DNA of 64,000 bases from Phycisphaerales bacterium (GTDB taxonomy: Bacteria > Planctomycetota > Phycisphaerae > Phycisphaerales > UBA1924), in the NCBI GenBank assembly GCA_016709445.1, contig JADJMV010000025.1, positions 62,001-126,000 on the forward strand. Direction: 5' to 3'. Under the pieces are notes generated by a model that worked only from the letters and a program-made list of their open reading frames with translations, made no database searches and was not told where the DNA came from. Shown piece after piece: positions 41,130 through 49,700 of the stretch. The position numbers and the translations under genes were made by a program. Every line of letters starts with the position of its first letter. Position 1 is the stretch's first letter.

Positions 41130-42968
41130 CTATCGATCGAGCCGCCTTCGAACGTCCGAAGCGGTCCGGTTGTCCCCGCTCGCCTCCAGGGCCGCGGCGT
41201 ACCGGGATCCGACCTGATACCAGCTGGTCTGGACGAGGAAAATCTTCGCCATGCGTTGGGGTTGCCGGAGACGGCGGAAGGCCTGCTCGTAGAGCTTGAC
41301 GACTTCCTGGCCCCGGCCCTCATCGCTCAGAAGCCGGGCGGCGAGATCCAGCGATTCGATCGCCGGCGGGCCGACCTCCGGGAATGCGTCGAAGACCGCC
41401 TTGGCTGCGCCCACGGCCTCGGGTTTGCGGCCCTGCTCAACCAGGGTTCGTACCTGCTCGAGCCGGGCCCGGGCCGCGAGATCGGGGCGGGAGGCGAAGC
41501 GCCCCGCGGCCCAGTCCCAGAGGTGGGCCCGTGCGGCGGGGTCGGCGACGGCGGCGAAGACGGGGGTGAGGATCTCCATGGCGAAGTCGGGGCTGCTGTT
41601 GCCCGCGAGGCGATCGACTGCCTGGGTCCACCGTTCCTTTTGTTCGAGGGTCGCGGTGGGGCTGGCGACGATGTTTCGGGCGAGGATCCAGCCGTCCAGA
41701 TTGCCTGCATCGCGGCGCAGCGCGGCCTCGAGGAGGTTGAGTTGTCGCGCGGTGAGGTCGGGCGTGACTGATCCGTCGCCGCCGCGGGCCCACGCGAGCG
41801 AGGCGGCGCGGCGTGCGGCGTCGGCGAGGGCGATCGACTCGCGGCGTTGCTCGGGGGTGAGGGACGCCGAGTAGGCCTCGATGCTCAGGTATGCGTCGGG
41901 GACGGAATCACCGGTTTGCGGGTCCACGACCTTGCCCTGGGTGTCCTCGAATTCCTTGTACCGGCCGGCGGAGAAGTTCCAGCGCAGGGCGCGTCGGCCC
42001 GACTGCTCGACAAAGCCGACCCAGGCGTGGGAGGCATCGCCGGACCTTCCCCGCACGTAGCAGGCGGGGACGCCGACGGCCTTGCCCACCGTTTCGGCGA
42101 AATAGGCCTGATCGGCGCAGACGCCCCCATTCTGGCGGATCGATTCGAGTGTGTATGCGCCGGAGGCCGTGACCCGCTTCTGGGCGTCGGTCTCGCGGAA
42201 CGCCCGAGTGTCGTAGCTGATCTCCTTGTATCGGTTGCCGATGTTCTTGTCGCGGGCGTACCGCTGCCTCGCCCAGTCCAGTTCGGCGACCGAGCCGGTG
42301 GCGCTGGCCAGGTAGGTGAGCAGCGGGGCGGGGGTTTCCCGGAGCGAGATCTGCATGGCGCGCTCGTTCCCGGCGTAGTACCCGAACAGCTCGACCGGGT
42401 CGATCGGGGAGACGGTGTTCTCATTGATGCGACGATCGCCGGGGCGGTCGTACACCGCGGCGATGGCGGCGGCGAGGGGGGCGAGCTCGGCGACGCGCTC
42501 GCCGTGGGCATCGATGAGGCGTTGGAGTACTCCGTAGGCGGCCGGGATGTCGTCCCGGTCGCCGAGCAGGAAGACGACCTCGGCGGCGAGGTCCTCGTGG
42601 GCCTTGAAGAGGGCGGTGATCGCCTTCCTCGGGGCGGGCTCGAGGGCGGCCAGTTGGGCGCCGAGCCGGGCGGCGAGATCGGCGCGGGCGAGGCCGTCCG
42701 GTTTTGAGACATTGATATCCATAATCAATGCGTCGAAGGCGGCCTGGCCGGGGGAGGGTGGTGGCTCGAGGATGGAGTAGGGGGTGATTGGGGCGGTCTC
42801 GAGCCAGATCCAGGTGGGTGGGAGGGGTTCGGGGGCGTCGTGCTGGGGTTGTTCCCGGCTCGTGGACGGAGGTTTGGTGGAAGGCGCGGCCTTGGATTGG
42901 CCGAGGGCGGTGCCGGCGAGGATGGGAAAGAGAGCCAAGAAGCAGGTGCAGGCGGGTTTGCGGCGCAT
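41130..42968 (-). CDS. Secreted transglutaminase-like superfamily protein
   Basis: The 612-residue protein is read from the ATG at 42968 with GGAGG upstream. It has a signal peptide (ACTCFLALFPILAGTALG) and a Pro-rich linker. The transglutaminase-like core holds Cys near 283 (QNGGVCADQAYFAETVG) and His near 316 (GDASHAWVGF). The C-terminal 200 residues are alpha-helical and repeat-like (TPR-type). In bacteria such proteins are often cysteine proteases or peptide cross-linkers of the envelope. The catalytic Asp is not certain. Divergent from trnT by about 125 bases. Confidence 0.75.
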   Translation of the reverse strand: MRRKPACTCFLALFPILAGTALGQSKAAPSTKPPSTSREQPQHDAPEPLPPTWIWLETAPITPYSILEPPPSPGQAAFDALIMDINVSKPDGLARADLAARLGAQLAALEPAPRKAITALFKAHEDLAAEVVFLLGDRDDIPAAYGVLQRLIDAHGERVAELAPLAAAIAAVYDRPGDRRINENTVSPIDPVELFGYYAGNERAMQISLRETPAPLLTYLASATGSVAELDWARQRYARDKNIGNRYKEISYDTRAFRETDAQKRVTASGAYTLESIRQNGGVCADQAYFAETVGKAVGVPACYVRGRSGDASHAWVGFVEQSGRRALRWNFSAGRYKEFEDTQGKVVDPQTGDSVPDAYLSIEAYSASLTPEQRRESIALADAARRAASLAWARGGDGSVTPDLTARQLNLLEAALRRDAGNLDGWILARNIVASPTATLEQKERWTQAVDRLAGNSSPDFAMEILTPVFAAVADPAARAHLWDWAAGRFASRPDLAARARLEQVRTLVEQGRKPEAVGAAKAVFDAFPEVGPPAIESLDLAARLLSDEGRGQEVVKLYEQAFRRLRQPQRMAKIFLVQTSWYQVGSRYAAALEASGDNRTASDVRRRLDR

Positions 42969-43093
42969 GGAGGCCTCCGTGGAAGAGGTATGGGGAAGGG
43001 TACGGCGGGGTTGCCCGAAAGGGGCCCTCGGGGCGGTTTGACCGGCCATGGGCCCGGGGTACTATCGTTGCTCGCCCATCACGGGAGGGCGTT

Positions 43094-43165
43094 GCCGCTG
43101 TAGCTCAGTGGTAGAGCGCACCCTTGGTAAGGGTGAGGTCGTGGGTTCAAGTCCCACTAGCGGCT
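43094..43165 (+). tRNA. tRNA-Thr (GGT anticodon)
   Basis: A full cloverleaf: acceptor GCCGCTG paired with TAGCGGC (one G-U), D-arm GCTCAGTGGTAGAGC, anticodon loop TTGGTAA, T-arm GTGGGTTCAAGTCCCAC. No CCA is encoded. It sits upstream of tuf, the usual bacterial arrangement. Confidence 0.95.
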
Positions 43166-43430
43166 CTTGGGGCGTTCCGTCCGCGCGAGCGGCTGGGCGT
43201 ATGGTGGCCGGTGTCTCGCATCCGAATCCAGGATGACGGGGCGGCGGTGGGATAGAGTTTGGCTGGTTGGTTCCGGCGTGTGGCCGGGGCCAATCGGGAC
43301 GTCGGCCTGCTCGCGTCGTCGCGATCGGTGCCGAGTGGGCACGATGGATTTGTAGAACTGGGCCGCATCGGCCCGAACGGGGCCGAGCGAACCTTTCGGC
43401 AACCGATGACTAGGTTGGAGGTTACTTGCC

Positions 43431-44648
43431 ATGGCGAAGGGCGTTTTCGAGAGAACCAAGCCGCACGTCAACGTCGGGACGATCGGTCATATCGACCACG
43501 GCAAGTCGACCTTGACGGCGGCGCTCGTGGCTCGTGCGGCGGCGAAGGGCCGCGGCGAGATGAAGAGCTACGCGGAAATCACCAAGGGCGGCACGGTGCG
43601 TGACGCCAACAAGACGGTGACGATCCATTCGTCGCATGTCGAGTACGAGACGGATGGCCGGCACTACGCGCACGTGGACTGCCCGGGCCACGCCGACTTC
43701 ATCAAGAACATGATCACCGGCGCCGCCCAGATGGACGGGGCGATCCTGGTGGTCGCGGCGGACTCGGGGCCGATGCCCCAGACCCGCGAGCACGTGCTGC
43801 TCGCCCGTCAGGTCGGCGTGCCGCACATCGTGGTCTTCCTGAACAAGGTGGACCTCGTGGACGATCCCGAGCTGCTCGACCTGGTCGAGATGGAGGTCCG
43901 CGACCTCCTGAACAAGTACAGCTTCCCCGGCGACGACACCCCCATCATCAAGGGGCAGTCCAAGGCGGCGCTGGAGAACCCCAAGGACGACGCGATCTGC
44001 AAGCCCATCGACGAGCTGTTCGATGCGTTGGACAGCTACATCCCCGAGCCGCCCCGCGAGGTGGACAAGCCCTTCCTGATGTCCGTCGAGGACGTCTTCA
44101 GCATCAAGGGGCGCGGCACGGTGGCGACCGGGCGTATCGAGCGCGGCGTCATGAAGGTCGGCGACGCGGCCGAGATCGTCGGTCTGGCCGATGAGAACAA
44201 GCTGACGACGGTGACCGGCGTCGAGATGTTCAACAAGACCCTGGACCAGGGCCAGGCCGGCGACAACGTCGGCGTGCTGCTCCGTGGTGTTGAAAAGAAC
44301 CAGATCGAGCGCGGGCAGGTCGTCTGCAAGCCGGGCTCGATCAAGCCCCACTCGAAGTTCAAGGGCCAGGTCTACGTGCTGACCAAGGAGGAGGGTGGCC
44401 GTCACACGCCGTTCTTCGCCGGTTACAAGCCCCAGTTCTACTTCCGCACCACCGACGTGACCGGCCAGGTCCTGCAGCTGACCGGCGAGGGCGGCAAGGT
44501 GGTCGAGATGTGCATGCCCGGCGATAACGTGACCATGGAGGTCAATCTCGCCGACAAGCCCGTCGCCATGGAGACCGGCCTCCGCTTCGCGGTTCGCGAG
44601 GGCGGTCGCACCATCGGCTCGGGCACCGTGACCGAGATCCTCGCCTGA
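43431..44648 (+). CDS. tuf: Elongation factor Tu
   Basis: The 405-residue EF-Tu has a strong ribosome binding site (GGAGGT) before the ATG. The G motifs are GHIDHGKS (18-26), DCPGHADF, NKVD and the SAL-type region. Domains 2 and 3 are normal (GRGTVATGRIERG, GGRHTPFFAGYKPQFYFRTT). Switch I is unusual: residues about 52-65 read KGGTVRDANKTVTI where most bacteria have NAPEEKARGITI, so the Arg-Gly of RGITI is Lys-Thr and there is a two-residue insertion. The Mg-binding Thr is kept. I recall similar sequence in Rhodopirellula EF-Tu, so this looks like a phylum trait. It delivers aminoacyl-tRNA to the ribosome. Confidence 0.97.
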   Translation: MAKGVFERTKPHVNVGTIGHIDHGKSTLTAALVARAAAKGRGEMKSYAEITKGGTVRDANKTVTIHSSHVEYETDGRHYAHVDCPGHADFIKNMITGAAQMDGAILVVAADSGPMPQTREHVLLARQVGVPHIVVFLNKVDLVDDPELLDLVEMEVRDLLNKYSFPGDDTPIIKGQSKAALENPKDDAICKPIDELFDALDSYIPEPPREVDKPFLMSVEDVFSIKGRGTVATGRIERGVMKVGDAAEIVGLADENKLTTVTGVEMFNKTLDQGQAGDNVGVLLRGVEKNQIERGQVVCKPGSIKPHSKFKGQVYVLTKEEGGRHTPFFAGYKPQFYFRTTDVTGQVLQLTGEGGKVVEMCMPGDNVTMEVNLADKPVAMETGLRFAVREGGRTIGSGTVTEILA

Positions 44649-44650
44649 TC

Positions 44651-44670
44651 GACGCCGCTCCGGCGGCGTC
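44651..44670 (+). terminator. Hairpin directly after tuf
   Basis: GACGCCGC-TCCG-GCGGCGTC, a perfect 8-bp stem, starts 2 bases past the tuf stop. No T-run follows. It may stabilise the tuf mRNA end. Confidence 0.45.
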
Positions 44671-44728
44671 CCTGGGGTAGGGTCGGGGGCCCCGGGCTGT
44701 GCCCGGAGCCCACGCAGACGATTGCACC

Positions 44729-44762
44729 GGCCCGGTGGGGAGCACCCATCGGGCCGTCTTTT
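44729..44762 (+). terminator. Intrinsic terminator or attenuator between tuf and rpmG
   Basis: GGCCCGGTGGG pairs with CCCATCGGGCC (11 bp, one G-U) over a 5-nt loop, followed by GTCTTTT. It lies 50 bases before the rpmG ATG, so it could either end tuf transcripts or attenuate read-through into rpmG-secE-nusG. Confidence 0.7.
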
Positions 44763-44811
44763 CGAGAAGCACGCATCGCCCGCTCCAAGGGCGCGAAACA
44801 GGACGCTGATC

Positions 44812-44994
44812 ATGGCGAAGAAAAAGGCACAGGCCCGTGAGTATGTCTGGCTCCAGTGCACCGAGTGCGGTGACCTGAACTACCGGACCGAGATCAACGT
44901 CAAGGGCGGTATCGCGGAGAAGATCAAGGGCGGGCTCAAGAAGTACTGCCCCCGCCTGCGGCGGCACACGATGCACAAGATCAAGCGGAAGTAG
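44812..44994 (+). CDS. rpmG: 50S ribosomal protein L33
   Basis: The 60-residue ribosomal protein starts MAKKKAQAREYVWLQCTECG and ends RRHTMHKIKRK. The first zinc knuckle CTEC is present, but the second is only KYCPRLRRHT, with one cysteine, so zinc binding is probably lost or weakened. Located between tuf and trnW, as in many bacteria. Confidence 0.93.
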   Translation: MAKKKAQAREYVWLQCTECGDLNYRTEINVKGGIAEKIKGGLKKYCPRLRRHTMHKIKRK

Positions 44995-45092
44995 GGATGG
45001 GGCCAAACGGCGGGAACGCCGGATGGCCAAACGTATGGATCGACGCCGGGGATCCCTTTGGCCTCTGGGCCGACTGGACCCTTGGGTTTGAA

Positions 45093-45166
45093 ACGCCGGT
45101 AGCTCAACTAGGTAGAGCAGCGGATTCCAAATCCGCAGGTTAGGGGTTCGATTCCCTTCCGGCGTG
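45093..45166 (+). tRNA. tRNA-Trp (CCA anticodon)
   Basis: Acceptor ACGCCGG pairs with CCGGCGT. The D-arm is AGCTCAACTAGGTAGAGC, the anticodon stem GCGGA/TCCGC encloses TTCCAAA, and the T-arm is AGGGGTTCGATTCCCTT. The CCA end is not encoded. It precedes secE, the usual bacterial order. Confidence 0.95.
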
Positions 45167-45241
45167 TTTCGGCGGCCGACGGCCGCGGGTGAGATCGAGT
45201 GCGGGCCGGGGCACCGACCCGAGACAAGATTCGAGGATCGC

Positions 45242-45922
45242 ATGGCGCTTGGTATCTACAAGGCGGGGCAGGGATACTGGGTCCGCGTGCTGACAGCGGT
45301 GGGCGCGGGCCTGCTGGCGCTGGCGACGGCGGCGTGGATGTGGGGTGAGACCGGGGCGCTCAACCTGCCGAATTCCGCGTGGGACGTGAGCCTGACGAAC
45401 GCGAGCGGGGCGCTGACGCCCGGCCAGACTGCGAAGATCTTCCAGCGGTCCGAGGACGAGAAGGCCGAGGAGATCGAGCTCGGCACGATGGAGGTCGGGA
45501 CGTACGCCGCGAGCCAGTTCGGGGCGCAGACCAGGCTGGTGAAGCCGGCGCTGGGTGACGGCAAGGTGCCGAGCGACATGGACCTCGTGCGGGCCGACAA
45601 CTTTACGGCCGATGTCGGTCAGGCGGCCGTGCGTCCGATCCCGATCGTCGACCCGCTCTACGTCCAGGGCGCCCTGGCGGGCGTCGTGATGCTCGGGGGC
45701 GCGCTCGTGATTTTCTGGCTCGTGGGGACGAAGCCGTCGACCTGCGAGTTCCTGATCCAGACCGACGGCGAGATGAAGAAGGTCAACTGGTCCACGAGGC
45801 GCGAGGTCTTGGGATCGACGTGGGTCGTCATCGGCGCGTCGGTCATGATCGCGGCCATTCTGTACGTGGTGGACCTGGCGTTCCAGTGGTTCTTCGTCTC
45901 GATCGACGTCCTCCAGCGCTAA
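45242..45922 (+). CDS. secE: Preprotein translocase subunit SecE with large N-terminal extension
   Basis: The 226-residue protein carries the SecE core at its C-terminus (about 170-220): EMKKVNWSTRREVLGSTWVV followed by the essential TM. Normal SecE has 60-130 residues. Here an extra TM (14-34), an exposed loop of about 100 residues and another TM (about 145-166) precede the core. SecE clamps SecY in the inner membrane, so the extra part would project a domain beside the channel. Position between trnW and nusG confirms identity. Confidence 0.9.
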   Translation: MALGIYKAGQGYWVRVLTAVGAGLLALATAAWMWGETGALNLPNSAWDVSLTNASGALTPGQTAKIFQRSEDEKAEEIELGTMEVGTYAASQFGAQTRLVKPALGDGKVPSDMDLVRADNFTADVGQAAVRPIPIVDPLYVQGALAGVVMLGGALVIFWLVGTKPSTCEFLIQTDGEMKKVNWSTRREVLGSTWVVIGASVMIAAILYVVDLAFQWFFVSIDVLQR

Positions 45923-45986
45923 CGGCCCGGGGACGACCGCTCGACCACTTTCACCCGGGCTGCGGCGCCCGGCGGAGACTCCACAC

Positions 45987-46640
45987 ATGGCTGACGCGAA
46001 CAACACCACCGCCGGGAACCCGCTGGACGGGAAGCCCAACGAGAAGGCGGATCTGATCTCGCAGGACGAGCCCATCCGCCGCGATGGGATGAACTGGTTC
46101 GTCCTCCGCGTGGCCTCGAACAAGGAGTCGAGTGTCCGCGAGACGCTCCTCCGCAAGGTGCAGATCGAGCACATGGAGCACCTCGTCGGGCGCATCCTGG
46201 TGCCGACGGAAAAGACGAAGACCATCAAGGCCGGCAAGCAGCGCATCACGGAGACCAAGCTCTACCCGGGCTACGTCTTCGTCGAGATGCGGCTGGAGGA
46301 CGACGGCCGCATCCCGCAGGACGTCTTCTTCCTGATCAAGGAAACCACCGGCGTGGGTGATTTCGTCGGAACGGCGGGTCGTCCGACCCCGATGAAGGAC
46401 CACGAGATCGAGAAGATGCTCCGCGACAGCCGCAAGCCCGAGGAGGAGCCCGTCGTCAAGCTCTCCTTCGAGAAGGGCGAGCACGTCAAGATCATGGAGG
46501 GCCCGTTCGAGGGCTACGAGGGCACCGTCGACGATCTCAACCCCGAGAAGGGCGAGATCACCGTCCTCGTCACGATCTTCGGTCGCCAGGCGCCCATCAA
46601 TCTTGAAGAGTGGCAGGTCGCCAAGGCCGATCAGGCCTAG
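45987..46640 (+). CDS. nusG: Transcription termination/antitermination protein NusG
   Basis: The 217-residue protein has an acidic N-terminal tail of about 33 residues, then the NGN domain (NWFVLRVASNKESSVRETLL, LYPGYVFVEM) and the KOW motif (GEHVKIMEGPFEGYEGTVDD). It binds RNA polymerase and couples it to Rho or the ribosome. It follows secE as in most bacteria. The usual next genes, rplK-rplA, are absent; an AsmA-like gene follows instead. Confidence 0.96.
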   Translation: MADANNTTAGNPLDGKPNEKADLISQDEPIRRDGMNWFVLRVASNKESSVRETLLRKVQIEHMEHLVGRILVPTEKTKTIKAGKQRITETKLYPGYVFVEMRLEDDGRIPQDVFFLIKETTGVGDFVGTAGRPTPMKDHEIEKMLRDSRKPEEEPVVKLSFEKGEHVKIMEGPFEGYEGTVDDLNPEKGEITVLVTIFGRQAPINLEEWQVAKADQA

Positions 46641-46682
46641 AGCGAGGGAACCCACCGGGTCGGTCACGCATAGGCTTTGCGT

Positions 46683-46706
46683 CCGCGGGCGATTTCGCGC
46701 CCGCGG
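46683..46706 (+). terminator. Hairpin between nusG and the AsmA-like gene
   Basis: CCGCGGGCG-ATTTCG-CGCCCGCGG, a perfect 9-bp stem, sits 43 bases past the nusG stop. There is no T-run; it may be a Rho-dependent or mRNA-protecting stem. Confidence 0.5.
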
Positions 46707-46724
46707 CCGGGAAGTGAGGGACCG

Positions 46725-49700
46725 ATGGCGGGCGAGACAGCAAACCCGGCTCTCCGTACGGCTCGAAAGGGCCGTCTGTGGCGTCGGCTCCGGTGGGTGC
46801 TGCTGGCGGCCGTCGCGGGCGTCATCCTCCTCGTCGCGCTGGGCCCGACGATCGCCGCCCCGATCGCTCGGCCGATCGTCGAGCGCGCGGTCAACGATCA
46901 GATCAAGGGCCACGCGAAGATCACCACGCTCGGGCTCTCGTGGTTTGGTGCACAGCGGGCCTCGCTGACGCTCGATGATCCCGAGGGGGCCCGCGTCGCC
47001 GATGTGGCCGTCCGTGCCGACCGCGGCCTGGTGGGGCTGGCGCTCGGCTCCCGCAAGCTCGGCATGGTCTATATCAGCGGCCGGGCCTCGATCGTCCGCG
47101 ATGCCGAAGGGCAGACCAACCTGCAGCGCGCTATCGAGGGCCGCTTCCCCAAGGCCGCGCCGGCGCCTTCGGGCGGGCCGGGCGAGCCGGTGCAGCTGCC
47201 GGGCTCGCTCTCCGCGTCGGTGGTGCTCGACGGTCTCGAGGTGACCTACACCGACGCGTCCATCGCGTCGCAGACCGGCGGGGAACTGGGCGCGGTGCGC
47301 CTCGGCTCGCTCCGGGGTTCGCTCGATTTCGCCGTGGGCTCTCCGGCGAGCCTGACGATCAAGGGTCCCATCGCGACCGGCCCCGACGCCGCGTCGCTCA
47401 AGGACTCGGGCTCGCTCGATCTCGCCGTCAAGCTGACCGACCTGACAGACTCCTCGGGCCGTCTGACGGTGGACGCCGCGTCGGCCGATGTCTCGCTGCG
47501 GCTGCTCGCGCCGGCGCTCGAGGCCGTGCTCCGCGCGGTGTACGCCGACCACACCGTTTCGACGGCCGGGGAGACGCGGGTGACGGTGCGGACCGCCGAA
47601 CTGGCTGCGCTCCTCCCGCAGATCCGCGATGCCCTGGCGGCGCAGCCCGGCGTCTCCGTCAGCGCGCTCCCGGATTGCACCGTGTCCGTCGAGTCGATGA
47701 CGCTCCCGCTGGGCTCCGACCTGCGCTCGGCCTCGGTGGCGGTCCGCGTTCTGACGAGCGAGATCGCCGGGCAAGTGGAACTCCCCGTCGGGGGCCAGCC
47801 GGAGCGCTCCCCATTCCGCATCGAGCCTCTCGATCTCCGACTGGACGCCCCCTCCCTCGGCGGCGAGGTGACCCTCAAGGGCGGGACTCATGCGACAATC
47901 GGCGGCGAATCGGCGGGTGATCTCTCCGTCGATCTGGCCGTCTCGTCGCTGCTCGATGCGAGCGGCGCCGTCCGCAAGGGCATGCCGGGCGCCATCGCCG
48001 GCGGCCTGCGCGTCAAGAACTTCTCCACCCTGATCCTCCAGCCCTTGCTCTCGGCGATTAACACGACACTCGGCGAGGGCCAGCGGCTGAACCTCCCGAG
48101 CGATGTCGGTCCGACCATCGATCTTGCGCTCAACGCCACAACCAGAAAGGATGCGGCCGGCGCCTACGACGTGAGCCTCTCGCTCGGCGCCGATCGCGCA
48201 ATGGTCACGGGCGAGGTCGCGGTTGAGGGCCAGCGGATCAGCTCGCGCGAGGGTGGGGTGCGGGCGAGCTTCAAGTCGCTGGCGCCGATTCTCGATCGCT
48301 TCCTGGCGTCCAAGGGAGTGCGTGTGGACACCGGCGCCGACCTTGTGGTAGAGGCGCAGGATTTCGCCGTCGATTTGGCGAAGCTCTCCGGGACCCCGGA
48401 TCTGCGAGGGATGCGGGGCACATTCGGAATGACGGTCGGTGAGACCGCCGGCCAGATGCAGGTGCGGGGCCAGGACCAGCCCGTCGCCTTCGCGCTCGAC
48501 CGACTCGCGTTCAAGGTCGAGGCGGCGGACATCGCCGGTGGCGTCCATCTCACGAGCGACGCGTCGGCGCGGGTCGACGGCCAGCCGCTGGCCTCGTTCC
48601 GGGCCGATATGACCTTCGCGGATCTCCTCTCCCCGGTCGGCGCTCCGGCCGGCCAATTGCCGACGGTCCGCGGCGAGGCACGGATAGAGGGCGTCCGCAT
48701 GGCGACGCTGGACCGGCTGGTGGCGCCGGTTATCGCGCCGCTCGGTCTTACGCTCGCGAAGGAGGTGGGTGACCGTGCCGACCTCGTGATCCTCGCGGCC
48801 TCGAACCCGGGGGCGGGCGAGCGCTCCACCAACGTCGATCTCACCTTGCATGCGTCAACCATCGACATCGTCGCGCCCCTGACGCTGGCCCCGGACCGGG
48901 TGCGGAGCCGGGAGACGGTGATGCTGATCGATCGCGGGGCCGGCGCGACGGTGGGCCGCTTCCTCGCCGGCCGCGGGCCCGCGGAATTCCAGACCATCGG
49001 CACCGTCCGCCTTGCGTTGGCCGACATCGACGTGCCCATCGATCCAGGGTTCAAGATCCGACCGGACCGCGTGCGTGCGGCCGTGACCGCGACGTTCAAC
49101 GACTTCGTGATGAGCCTTGACCTGAGCGAGCCCGGGGACAAGACCCGGCTCCCGGCCCAGCGGATCGTGATCGACAGGCTCGTCGCGTCGGCGTCGGCCG
49201 CGCCGGGCGCCGCACCGACGATTTCGGTCGAAGGTCAGTTCCTGCACGACGATCAGCCCTTTGCGCTGGCGCTCACCTCGACGCTCGGGGGTCTTTTCCT
49301 GGCCCAGCCCAAGGACCCCGCCGATCCGTTCTCCGTGCTCTCGCCCTCCACCGTGAGGCCGGAGGCGAGCCTGAAGCTCACCGGGGTCCCCGCGTCGCTC
49401 GCCCGCATCGTGCCGCCGTCCATGGCGATGGTGGGCGACAAGCCGCTCGATGTGGCCCTCGTGTGGCGCGACATCCTGGGCAAGACCTTTGACCTGACCG
49501 CGACGACCTCGCCGAGTCCGAACCTCGCGACCGACACGCGATTCGGCGTCGAGCTCCGCGGGACCGGCATCAACACCACGATCCACGGCCGGCTCGACCC
49601 CACCCACGTTCGTCTCTTCAAGGCCGAGGGGTGGGTTGGGGTGACGCCGCGGCTCGCGTCGCACCTCGCGACGCTCTTCGCCCCCGATGCCCCGGTGTTG

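Noticed and set aside
45951..48851. Minus-strand open frame of 966 codons across nusG and the AsmA-like gene
   Set aside because: It lies opposite the unmistakable NusG gene and has mirror-frame composition.
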